NCBI RefSeq assembly: GCF_003963535.1
Contig: NZ_CP034539.1
Span: forward strand, 3,224,001 to 3,288,000
DNA from: Streptomyces cyaneochromogenes
Lineage (GTDB): Bacteria; Actinomycetota; Actinomycetes; Streptomycetales; Streptomycetaceae
Direction: 5' to 3'
Length of the DNA: 64,000 bases
How positions within the stretch are numbered: the stretch's first letter is position 1; each line of letters opens with the position of its first letter. The position numbers were made by a program, and so were the translations under genes. The notes below the pieces were generated by a model. That model was given only the letters and a program-made list of their open reading frames with translations. It had not been told where the DNA came from and did not search any database. Shown here one piece after another: positions 25,029-32,982 of the stretch.

Positions 25029-26469
25029 GGGCCGCGCCCATGACGGCGGTCCGGGCCGCGGTCCGGACCGCCTCTCCGCCCGCGGGGCGATCGCGCTGCT
25101 CACCGATGATTTCGCCGAACTCCCGTACCCGGCACGGGACTCCGCCCCCGACGGCCCCCTCGCCTGGCACGGCTACGACGCCTCGCGGGCCCGCGCCGCC
25201 GAGCGCACCGGCGAGGAGGAGTCGGTGGTCTGCGGCACCGCCGCCGTCGACGGCACGCGCGCGGTCCTGATCGCGTTCGAGTTCGGCTTCCTGGGCGGCT
25301 CGCTGGGCGAACGCACCGGCGACCGGCTGGAGACGGCGTACGCCTACGCCCGCGCCCACCGCCTCCCGGTGGTGGCGCTGGTGGCGACGGGCGGCAGCCG
25401 TATGCAGGAGGGCATGCTCGCGCTCACCCAACTCCAGCGCGTGGCACGGCAGTCCGTCCTGACCCGCGAGGCGGGCCTGCCCCAGCTCTCGGTCCTCCGG
25501 GACCCGACGACGGGCGGCGGCTGGGCCACCCTCGGCGCGGGCGCCGACGTGACCCTCGCCCTGCCCGGCGCCCAGGTCGGCTTCGCCGGCTCCCGGGTCC
25601 GCCCACCGGACGCGGATCCGGCGGCGTACACGGCTCGGGCGCAGGTGGCGGCGGGGTCGGTGGACGCGGTCGTGCCCCCCGAGGAGCTACGGCAGACGCT
25701 GGCGCTGTGGCTCCGCCTGCTCTCCGGTCCCACGACCGGCCACAGCCCGGCCGCGGACGACCGACGGCCCGACCCCGCGCTTCCCCCGGAGCAGCCTGCG
25801 GCCCCCCTGCCCTTCGCCCTCGGCGCCCAGGAGCTGCCCCGCACCGGCTGGGACGCCGTCCAGCGAGCCCGCTCGTCCCGGCGCCCGCGTGCGGAGGCCT
25901 ACCTGGCGGCGTACTTCACGCACCGTGTCGCCCTCAGCGGCGACCGCTGCGGCGGCACCGATCCCGACGGCATGCTGTGCGGCTTCGGCGAGCACGAGGG
26001 CCGTACGGTTGCCTACGCCGCGCAGACCGGAACCGCGACCCGCCCGGCCGGCTTCCGCACCGCCGCCCGCCTGATCCGCCTCGCGGACCGGCTCGGCATC
26101 CCGGTGCTGACCCTCGTGGACACCCCGGGCGCCGCCAACGACGCGGAAGCCGAGCGGCAGGGCGTCGGCGCCGCGATCGCGGATCTGTTCGGCGCGGTGG
26201 CCGCCGCCCGGGTGCCGATCACCACGCTGCTGATCGGCGAGGGCGGGTCGGGCGGCGCGCTGGCGCTCGCGGCACCCGGCAACACCTGGGCCACGCCCGA
26301 CAGTTACTTCTCGGTGATCGGGCCGGAGATGGCCGCGGCGATCCTGAAGCGCGGGACGGGGGAGGTCGAATCGACGGCGGACGAACTGCGGATCCGGCCG
26401 CAGGACCTGGTGGCGCTGGGGGTGGTCCGGGGCGTCGTCGGCGCCCCCGGCGGGAGCACACGACCATGA
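25021..26469 (+). CDS. Fused acyl-CoA carboxyltransferase (beta-alpha) of the malonate locus
   Basis: A 482-residue protein made of two crotonase-fold carboxyltransferase halves. Residues about 20-240 resemble the beta (AccD-like) part without a zinc finger (VVALVATGGSRMQEGMLAL, PTTGGGWATLGAGADVTLALPGA). Residues 270-475 resemble the alpha (AccA-like) part (LTLVDTPGAANDAEAERQG, LLIGEGGSGGALALA, YFSVIGPEMAAAIL). The ATG overlaps the end of matB. With MatB making malonyl-CoA, this protein could decarboxylate malonyl-CoA or transfer its carboxyl group. No biotin carrier or biotin carboxylase gene is nearby, so the reaction is uncertain. Confidence 0.75.
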   Translation: MTEGRAHDGGPGRGPDRLSARGAIALLTDDFAELPYPARDSAPDGPLAWHGYDASRARAAERTGEEESVVCGTAAVDGTRAVLIAFEFGFLGGSLGERTGDRLETAYAYARAHRLPVVALVATGGSRMQEGMLALTQLQRVARQSVLTREAGLPQLSVLRDPTTGGGWATLGAGADVTLALPGAQVGFAGSRVRPPDADPAAYTARAQVAAGSVDAVVPPEELRQTLALWLRLLSGPTTGHSPAADDRRPDPALPPEQPAAPLPFALGAQELPRTGWDAVQRARSSRRPRAEAYLAAYFTHRVALSGDRCGGTDPDGMLCGFGEHEGRTVAYAAQTGTATRPAGFRTAARLIRLADRLGIPVLTLVDTPGAANDAEAERQGVGAAIADLFGAVAAARVPITTLLIGEGGSGGALALAAPGNTWATPDSYFSVIGPEMAAAILKRGTGEVESTADELRIRPQDLVALGVVRGVVGAPGGSTRP

Positions 26470-26776
26470 GCCACCAGGTCCTGCCACCGCGCCCGACCCA
26501 CACCCACCTACGTCGTCCGGGTGCCCAAGCCCATACTCGAAACCCCTCGCCCCATGTGACCCGACACGCCACCTGACGCCCTTTCAGCGGCAAATCCCCC
26601 CATTCAGCCGCACCCCACCCGGCCCCCTCCAAAAGGCGCCCCCTCCCGGCCCCCCGCACGATCGGTGTCAAGGAAGCCGCCACGAACCGGCCCCCTGCAC
26701 ACGACCCCGAACACCCGAAGCGAGGCCCGCCACCCACCCGGCGGACCCATGGTCTGGCCTACCGGGAGGACCCCCC
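26470..26776. other. 307-bp intergenic region without a recognisable gene
   Basis: A C-rich gap between the carboxyltransferase and mbl-like genes. No convincing ORF, RNA gene or terminator hairpin was seen. The mbl-like promoter must lie here, and an A-rich GGAGGA ribosome site precedes the ATG at 26777. Confidence 0.5.
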
Positions 26777-27853
26777 ATGACCGCCACGCTGGAGCAGCTG
26801 CGCCGCTGCCACTTCGCCGTCGACCTGGGGGCGGCCAGAACCCGCGTCTTCGTGAAGGGCGCCGGACTCGTCGTCGACCAGCCCTCCGCGGCCGCCGTCA
26901 ACACCCGCACCGGCGCGCTCATCGCGGTCGGCGAGTTCGCGGAGAGGATGACCGGCCGCACCCCGCACTACATCCGCGTCGTACGGCCCGTCTCCGGCGG
27001 CACCGTCGTCGACATCGAGATGGCACAGCGGATGCTGCGGCACCTGCTCGGCGACAAGATGCGCCGCGCCCTGCGCCGCAAGCCGTTCCTGCGTGCCGCG
27101 GCCTGCACCCCGCACGACGCCGACCCGCTCGCCCAGCGCGCCGCGATAGAGACCCTCGTCGGGCTCGGTGCGCGCCGCGTCGAACTCGTCGACACCCTCA
27201 TCGCGGCCGCCGTGGGATGCGGACTGCCCGTGGAGCAGCCCGAGGCCAGCATGATCATGGTGTGCGGTGCGGCGGCGACCGAGGTGGCCGTGCTCTCCAT
27301 GGGCGCCATCGTCACCGCCGAACGTGTCCGCGTCGGCGGCGAGGCCGTCGACCACGCGATCGTGCAGCACCTGCGGCACGAGCACGAGCTCCTGCTGCCC
27401 AGCCAGAACGTACGACCGCTGCAGCTCGCGCTCTCCGGCAACGGACTCACGCCGCACGGGCCGACCTCCACCGAGATCCACGGCCGTGACATCTGCACCG
27501 GCCTCGCCCGCAGCGTCAAGGTCGACACCGCCGCCGTACGGGACGCCATCCAGACCCCGCTCACCGCCGTCCTCGACAGCATCGGCAAGGTGCTGCGAGG
27601 CTGCCCGCCCGACCTGGTCGCCGACCTGGCCGACCGCGGGATCATGATGGTCGGCGGCAGCGCGCTGCTGCCCGGCTTCGACCAGATGCTGCGGCAGGCC
27701 ACCGGAATGCCCGTGCACATCGCCGAGCGACCCGACGTCTGCGCCGTGCAGGGCCTCGGCACCATGCTGGAGGGCAAGATCGAGCCGCTGGAGCTGGGCA
27801 CGGACACGGACACGGACATAGACACGGAGAAGGACGCGGGCACGGCCGTCTGA
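26777..27853 (+). CDS. mbl: MreB/Mbl-like bacterial actin
   Basis: A 358-residue actin-superfamily protein. The phosphate-1 loop FAVDLGAARTRVFV is near residue 13, with VVRPVSGGTVVDIEMAQRML, ELVDTLIAAAVGCGLPV and a phosphate-2-like strand MIMVCGAAATEVAVLS, then IMMVGGSALLPGFDQML near the C-terminus. Conserved loop residues differ from canonical MreB (GAART in place of GTANT), as in the second MreB-like protein of streptomycetes, which helps build spore walls. The C-terminus has a short TDTDTDIDT repeat from a 6-bp tandem run. It stands alone after the malonate operon. Confidence 0.8.
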   Translation: MTATLEQLRRCHFAVDLGAARTRVFVKGAGLVVDQPSAAAVNTRTGALIAVGEFAERMTGRTPHYIRVVRPVSGGTVVDIEMAQRMLRHLLGDKMRRALRRKPFLRAAACTPHDADPLAQRAAIETLVGLGARRVELVDTLIAAAVGCGLPVEQPEASMIMVCGAAATEVAVLSMGAIVTAERVRVGGEAVDHAIVQHLRHEHELLLPSQNVRPLQLALSGNGLTPHGPTSTEIHGRDICTGLARSVKVDTAAVRDAIQTPLTAVLDSIGKVLRGCPPDLVADLADRGIMMVGGSALLPGFDQMLRQATGMPVHIAERPDVCAVQGLGTMLEGKIEPLELGTDTDTDIDTEKDAGTAV

Positions 27854-27899
27854 GCGGCGGGCACGGTCCCCCTCCCCCCTCCCCCCCCAACGACCGGCG

Positions 27900-29264
27900 T
27901 CAGGGTGCCACGTTCGCGATGTCCTCTCGCAGACTCGCCGCCACCTGCCCCGCCCGCTCCATGTCCCTGCCGTCGGCCGCCTGCCGCGCCTCGCGCAGAT
28001 CTGCCGTGACAGCGGCCGCCGCGGCCCCGGCCACGTCGTCCTTCAGCCGCTCCCAGACGAGTTCGAGACCGGTGACGTCACCCGCGACCGCCCCCTCGGC
28101 ACCCGCTTGCGCGTCGATGCCCAACTGCCGTGCCCACATGCCGAACCGGTCCAGGTCCACCGCCCGTACGGGCTCGTAGCGCAGCCGCAGATCCGTCGTG
28201 TTCTGCGCCACCCGCAGCGCGGCGTCCTTGATCGCCTCCTCGTCCTTCGCTCCGACGGCCTCGTCGAGTGCGTCGAGATCGCGCGTCATCTGCCGGTCCA
28301 ACAGCTTCGGTACGGCGTCGGAGTCGCGGTACGCCGTCCAGGCGCCCCGCACCGCGCTCAGGTCGGCGTCGGTGACCTCACCGTCCTGCACGGCCCGTGC
28401 CGCCCGGTCGAGTGCGGCCAACTCCGTCGGCAGCGGCCCCGGTCGGGCGTCCGTGGGCACGGCGAGGGACACCGCCTCCAGGTCGCCGCCGTCGTTACCG
28501 GTGGAGAACTCGCCGTACCCCGGGGCGAAGGTCTTCTCCTCGGTCGAGCCGTCCATGTGCAGCTCGCGCACGGTCATCGCGCCCTCGACCTTCCCGTACG
28601 GCCCGTCCACGGTCCGGCCGACCTCGCGCACCGTGACCTCCTCGAAGACGACGCCGGGGAGATTCTCCGGCCGGTACACATCGCCCTTCTCCGGGTCCGC
28701 CGGCATGATCATCGCGGGGGGTGCCTTGTCCTTGCCGGCCTGCCAGGTGCCCTCTGTGTCCGCGACGACACCGTCCTCGTAGTTGAAGACGTCCTCGCCG
28801 AGGTACCAGACGGCACCGTCGTCGGCCTGGGCGAACCAGTCCAGGGCGACCTCGTGGATCCGGCCGTCGGAGTAGGCGGCGTACTGCTGGATGATCGCCT
28901 GGACGGTCCGCCCGTCGAACTTGATGGTCTTGGTGCCGGGCAGCAGGCTCACCTCGGTACGGAAGGGCGCGTCGTCCACCTGGCCGCCCATGATGACCTG
29001 GTCGACCGCGCTGTTGGGGTGGAGGGGGTTGGTGACCTCGGTCGGGTCGGAGAATGTCGGCTCGGCCAGGTCGACCCGTTCGCTCTCGGGCGCGAGCGGC
29101 AGGCATTCCTTGCCCGTCTCGCCGGTGTCCTCGTCGATGACGTGTACGCAGTCGTTGGAGCTCGCATTCTCCGATCCCCCGGCGCTCCCGGAGCAGGCGC
29201 CGGCCATCAGCACGACGGCGCCCGCGACGGCTCCTGGCCACAGGACCCTGCGATGGGTGTTCAT
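27900..29264 (-). CDS. Secreted lipoprotein downstream of a two-component system
   Basis: A 454-residue protein with a lipoprotein signal peptide: basic MNTHRRV, a hydrophobic stretch and lipobox AGAC with Cys24. The mature part has a beta-rich domain (SLLPGTKTIKFDGRTVQAII, IHEVALDWFAQADDGAVWYLGEDV) followed by a helical C-terminal third rich in Ala. I chose the ATG at 29264 because the signal peptide begins there and AGGAGG precedes it. I do not recognise a function. It lies 133 bp after the sensor kinase gene on the same strand, so it may be controlled by that pair. Confidence 0.7.
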   Translation of the reverse strand: MNTHRRVLWPGAVAGAVVLMAGACSGSAGGSENASSNDCVHVIDEDTGETGKECLPLAPESERVDLAEPTFSDPTEVTNPLHPNSAVDQVIMGGQVDDAPFRTEVSLLPGTKTIKFDGRTVQAIIQQYAAYSDGRIHEVALDWFAQADDGAVWYLGEDVFNYEDGVVADTEGTWQAGKDKAPPAMIMPADPEKGDVYRPENLPGVVFEEVTVREVGRTVDGPYGKVEGAMTVRELHMDGSTEEKTFAPGYGEFSTGNDGGDLEAVSLAVPTDARPGPLPTELAALDRAARAVQDGEVTDADLSAVRGAWTAYRDSDAVPKLLDRQMTRDLDALDEAVGAKDEEAIKDAALRVAQNTTDLRLRYEPVRAVDLDRFGMWARQLGIDAQAGAEGAVAGDVTGLELVWERLKDDVAGAAAAAVTADLREARQAADGRDMERAGQVAASLREDIANVAP

Positions 29265-29277
29265 GGCGTCCTCCTCG

Positions 29278-29316
29278 ATGCCCGAACTCGATGCCCGAAT
29301 TCGGTGCCCGAACTCG
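29278..29316. repeat. Three 13-bp tandem copies in the lipoprotein leader
   Basis: ATGCCCGAACTCG (29278-29290), ATGCCCGAATTCG (29291-29303) and GTGCCCGAACTCG (29304-29316) follow without gaps, just upstream of the lipoprotein start and its ribosome site. They could be regulator-binding sites or a leader element. Confidence 0.7.
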
Positions 29317-29397
29317 ATGCCGGTCCGATACGCCGAGGGTCCCTCCGAGCCACTGAACATCCCCTGAACGCCCCTGAACGTCCTGTCAGAAACCGCC

Positions 29398-30645
29398 TCA
29401 CTCCCCCGCCGACGGCAACCCCACCGTGAACCTCGCCCCGCCCAACCCCTCGCTCACCCCCACCTCCACCCGCCCCCGATGCGCCCCCGCCACCTCCGCG
29501 ACGATCGCGAGCCCCAGCCCCGCACCGCCCGCCCCACGCGCCCGGGACTCGTCCAGCCGTACGAAACGGTCGAGGACGCGAGCCCGTTCGGCGGCCGGGA
29601 TGCCGGGACCGTCGTCCTCCACCACCAGCCGCACCCACCCGTCCCCGGCGTCCGTCAGCGTGAACGCCACCCGCGTGCGGGCGTGCCGGGCCGCGTTCTC
29701 GCCCAGGTTGCGCACCAGGCGCCGGAGCGCCTCCGCGTCGCCGGTCACCCGGGCCGCGCCCACCGCCCTGCTGTCGACGCGCAGGGCGGCGGGCGACGCC
29801 GACCGCAGCCGCCGTACCTCCGCAAGGACCAGGTCGTCGAGGTCCACGGGCCGCGGCCCACCCCGCAGCAGGGCGCTCTCGTCGGCGCGGGCGAGCAGCA
29901 GCAGGTCGTCGACGAGGCGCTGCATGCGTACGGCCTCCTCGCGCACGGTGCCGGCCAGGGAGCGGGGGTCGGTGCGCTCGGGGTGGGCGAGGGCGACCTC
30001 GGCGTGCTGGCGGACGGTGGCGACGGGTGAGCGCAGTTCGTGGGAGGCGTCGGAGACGAAGCGGCGCTGGGCGGCCTCGGCGCGGGCCACGCGGCGCAGG
30101 GCGCGGCCGACGGCGATCCAGGTGGCGGCGGCCGCGAGGGCCAGCAACACGGGCAGGCCGATCAGCAGCAGCCAGGTGACCGTGTCCGTGGCCTCGGTGA
30201 CTCCGGAGGCGTCCCGCCCGTCGAGGACGACCAGTTCGCGGCCGTCGTCGCGGGCGCCGACCGCGACCACCAGGAAGGGGTCGTCGTCGAGCAGGGTGTC
30301 GACGGAGGCGCTCTCCCCGGGGGCCAGCCGGGCCAGCGCGGGCTTGCCCTCGACGTTCTCGCTGGCCGCGACGACCGTGCCGTCCGCGGCGACGACCTGG
30401 AGGAACTCCTCGTCGGGCGCGGTCACCGTCGGCGCGGGCACCCCGCGGCCCGCCTCGATGACCCGGGCCACGTCCGAGGCCCGCGCCCGGGCGGCGTCCC
30501 GTACGTCGTCGCTGAGTTCGGTGCGCAGTCCGACGACGAGCCCGATCCCGGCGGCGACCAGGGCGAAGGCGATGACCAGCACGGCGACGACCGTGGCCCG
30601 GACCCTCACGGCCCGCAGCCGGCGCTCGTACCGCTCGCGCGTCAT
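29398..30645 (-). CDS. Sensor histidine kinase (EnvZ/OmpR-class partner)
   Basis: A 415-residue kinase with a first membrane helix at about 18-40, an extracytoplasmic domain of about 115 residues, a second helix at about 157-180, then HAMP-like and HisKA segments. The phosphoacceptor H202 is in SDASHELRSPVATVR. ATPase boxes N (NLGENAARHA), G1 (EDDGPGIP) and G2 (GGAGLGLAIV) are present. It is 10 bp downstream of its OmpR-type regulator gene and upstream of the lipoprotein gene. The signal sensed is unknown. Confidence 0.88.
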   Translation of the reverse strand: MTRERYERRLRAVRVRATVVAVLVIAFALVAAGIGLVVGLRTELSDDVRDAARARASDVARVIEAGRGVPAPTVTAPDEEFLQVVAADGTVVAASENVEGKPALARLAPGESASVDTLLDDDPFLVVAVGARDDGRELVVLDGRDASGVTEATDTVTWLLLIGLPVLLALAAAATWIAVGRALRRVARAEAAQRRFVSDASHELRSPVATVRQHAEVALAHPERTDPRSLAGTVREEAVRMQRLVDDLLLLARADESALLRGGPRPVDLDDLVLAEVRRLRSASPAALRVDSRAVGAARVTGDAEALRRLVRNLGENAARHARTRVAFTLTDAGDGWVRLVVEDDGPGIPAAERARVLDRFVRLDESRARGAGGAGLGLAIVAEVAGAHRGRVEVGVSEGLGGARFTVGLPSAGE

Positions 30646-30655
30646 CGGGCACCCG

Positions 30656-31333
30656 TCACCCGTCGTCGGGCACGAGCCGGTACCCGTGCCCCCGCGAGGT
30701 CACCAGCGACTGCCGCCCGAAGGGCCGGTCGACCTTGTTGCGCAGCCGCCGTACGTACACCTCGACGATGTTCGGATCGCCCTCGAAGTCGTCGCCCCAG
30801 ACATGGTCGAGGATGGTCCGCTTGGAGACGGCCTCACCGGCCCGCCGCAGCAGGAATTCCAGCACCGCGAACTCCCGCGCGGTCACCTCGATGTCCCGCC
30901 CGGCCCGGCTGACCGTCCGGGCCGCCGGATCGAGCCGCAGATCACCGGCGGCGAGCACGACGGGCCGCTCGCGTGCCTCGCGCCGCACCAGCGCGCGCAG
31001 GCGGGCCAGGAGCACGGCGTAGGAGACGGGCTTGGTCAGGTAGTCGTCGGCGCCGGTGTCCAGGCCCTCGATCTCGTCCCACTCGCCCTCCTTGGCGGTG
31101 AGCATGAGGATCGGCGTCCAGTCGCGCTCGGCGCGCAGGGCCCGGCAGACGCGGTAGCCGTTGAGCTTCGGCAGCATGACGTCGAGGACGATCGCGTCGT
31201 AGCTGTGCTCGCGGGCCAGCCACAGTCCGTCCACCCCGTCGAGCGCGACGTCGACGGCGAAGCCCTCGGCCTCGAGACCGTCCCTGAGCCCCGCCGCGTA
31301 CCGCTCCTCGTCCTCGACGACCAGTACCCGCAT
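30656..31333 (-). CDS. OmpR/PhoB-type response regulator
   Basis: A 225-residue regulator. The receiver domain has the acidic pair E7/D8, phosphoacceptor D51 (IVLDVMLP), a conserved Thr in LTAKEG and Lys in LTKPVSYA. A winged-helix DNA-binding domain fills residues about 125-222 (AREFAVLEFLLRRAGEAVSKRTILDHVW, NIVEVYVRRLRNKVD). It is the first large gene of the regulator-kinase-lipoprotein set, with a 37-codon ORF 42 bp upstream on the same strand. Confidence 0.9.
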   Translation of the reverse strand: MRVLVVEDEERYAAGLRDGLEAEGFAVDVALDGVDGLWLAREHSYDAIVLDVMLPKLNGYRVCRALRAERDWTPILMLTAKEGEWDEIEGLDTGADDYLTKPVSYAVLLARLRALVRREARERPVVLAAGDLRLDPAARTVSRAGRDIEVTAREFAVLEFLLRRAGEAVSKRTILDHVWGDDFEGDPNIVEVYVRRLRNKVDRPFGRQSLVTSRGHGYRLVPDDG

Positions 31334-31375
31334 GCCTTCACGCTACGTCGGTGAAGGCGGACGGGCGGCCCGGAG

Positions 31376-31489
31376 TCAGTACGGCAGGATCCGCCCCGAG
31401 GGCGTGCGCCGGTCGATCTCGCCCCTGGTGTCGCGGGGAGCGGCCGGCCGCCGGGTGACACGAACGCGAACATGGGTCTGGCGGTTCAT
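31376..31489 (-). CDS. 37-residue basic ORF ahead of the response regulator
   Basis: A short ORF (MNRQTHVRVRV through GRILPY) starts at 31489 behind a textbook ribosome site (AGGAGG, 6 bp from the ATG) and ends 42 bp before the response regulator. About a third of the residues are Arg or His. It has no signal peptide or cysteine. It may be a leader peptide or small protein of the operon. I do not recognise a family. Confidence 0.5.
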   Translation of the reverse strand: MNRQTHVRVRVTRRPAAPRDTRGEIDRRTPSGRILPY

Positions 31490-31636
31490 GGCGCCCTCCT
31501 CGTACCTCGGTCCGTTGCGACCAGCCTTCTCTACGCAACCTTTCGGCACATCGTGCCCACGGAGGCACTTGTCATGCCTCCGTGGGAGGAGCGGATGCGT
31601 GAGGGGCTGCTTCCCGGGGAGGAGGGCGCCCCCGAA

Positions 31637-32533
31637 TCAGGTCGGGGTGCCCCGTCGTGCGCCGTCGGGCGACCCCCGCCGACGGGCGCGCGCGGGTCCG
31701 GACGCGGTCTTCGCCCCGCGCGGGATCTGCTGTTCGAACGCGGCCAGCGCGATCGGGCTCTCGGGCGGCACGACGGCCATCATGCGGCGCCGCTGCGCCT
31801 CCGCGAGGGCGTCCCCGGCCGGGGTGCCGTGCCGGGCGTGGACGATGCGGACATGTCCGTCGCCGGAACCGCGACGGCCGACCGGGGCGACTCCGGCGTT
31901 GGTGCCGTCGGGAAGGGTCACCCACAGCTGGAAGTCGTCGTACCGGAAGTAGTCCGCGGACTTGATCGGCCAGGGGTAGTGATGCTCGCCGGCCGCCTTG
32001 GGCAGGACGCCCGAGTGGTCGGGGTTGCTGAGCGGCACACACGAGTTGAAGAGGCAGTCGGTCCAGGCCTCCACGCCGTCGGCGTCCGTGATCGGGGTGT
32101 CGAGGAGGTCGCGAGCCCGCTTGTAGCCGAGGTCGTCCAGGGCCGGCAGCGTGAGCGGGAAGGCATCGATCAGCTCGGCGGCCTCCCGGCGGAGCCGGTC
32201 CACCTTCACGGGGTCGGCGCAGAACTGCGCGCTCCACTCGATGCCGACCCGGGCCCGGTACATCCGCCAGCCGCCCTGCGCCTTCACCCAGAGGCTGCCG
32301 CCGTGGTGCATCTCCCAGGGGCCCGGCCCGTACGGCAGCTCGGCCTCGTCGGCCTGCTCGGCCTCCAGCTCCGCGAGGATCTTCTTCGCCGTCTTCTTCG
32401 CGGCGCGGAAGTGCGAGGACTCCGAGCGATCCGGGTGCTTGACGACCCGTATCTCCCAGGGGTGGCTCTCCTTGCGGTTCTTGCCGAGTTCGAACTCCCT
32501 ACGACCTGCCGGCCGCGTCAGGACGTCAGTCAT
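31637..32533 (-). CDS. Conserved hypothetical protein, DUF6424-like
   Basis: A 298-residue soluble protein. The pattern PWEIRVVKHPDRSESSHF, then GPWEMHHGGSLWV, GIEWSAQFCADPVKVDRLRREA, PITDADGVEAWTDCLFN, and YDDFQLWVTLPDG with PVGRRGSGDG recalls a conserved actinobacterial family that I believe is DUF6424; that name comes from memory. No catalytic motif is evident. The ATG at 32533 was chosen over an upstream GTG because AAGGAGG lies 8 bp before it. It is divergent from the DUF1876 gene. Confidence 0.65.
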   Translation of the reverse strand: MTDVLTRPAGRREFELGKNRKESHPWEIRVVKHPDRSESSHFRAAKKTAKKILAELEAEQADEAELPYGPGPWEMHHGGSLWVKAQGGWRMYRARVGIEWSAQFCADPVKVDRLRREAAELIDAFPLTLPALDDLGYKRARDLLDTPITDADGVEAWTDCLFNSCVPLSNPDHSGVLPKAAGEHHYPWPIKSADYFRYDDFQLWVTLPDGTNAGVAPVGRRGSGDGHVRIVHARHGTPAGDALAEAQRRRMMAVVPPESPIALAAFEQQIPRGAKTASGPARARRRGSPDGARRGTPT

Positions 32534-32685
32534 GTCCGGCCTCCTTCCGGCTCTCCTTCTGCTCTTCTTCTGCTCTTCTTCCATCGTGCGGCGAGGCCCG
32601 GGGGCCGTCGACCCGCGCTGGACCCGGGCCGGGAACAGGCGCACGCTCATGAGTAGGGCTCCCGACCCGTACGGAAGTGATCTCG

Positions 32686-32982
32686 ATGGAAGACAAGAAC
32701 TGGACCGTCCGGATCCACATCACCGAGGACGGCGACGACACCCGCGCCGAGGCCGTGCTGACCACTCAGGACCCGGCGGAGGGCACCTCGACCGTCACCG
32801 GCCGGGGCGTGGCCCACCGCAACCCGATCGACCGCCCCATCCCGGAGATCGGCGACGAACTCGCCGCCAGCCGCGCCCTGGAGGACCTGGCGATCAGGCT
32901 GCACGACATCGCGTCCGACGACATCGTGGAGCTGGCCGGTCCTGTCGACAGGGGCGGCAGCCAGGCGTGGGAGAGGCCCTAG
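32686..32982 (+). CDS. DUF1876-type small protein
   Basis: A 98-residue protein (MEDKNWTVRIHITEDGDDTRAEAVL) that matches the actinobacterial DUF1876 pattern: an acidic beta-strand pair, then RPIPEIGDELAASRALEDLAIRL. A GTG three codons upstream (32677) is an alternative start; the GGAAGTGA before the ATG suits 32686. The TAG stop lies inside the IS481 target duplication, so the insertion left the coding region unchanged. The function is unknown. Confidence 0.75.
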   Translation: MEDKNWTVRIHITEDGDDTRAEAVLTTQDPAEGTSTVTGRGVAHRNPIDRPIPEIGDELAASRALEDLAIRLHDIASDDIVELAGPVDRGGSQAWERP

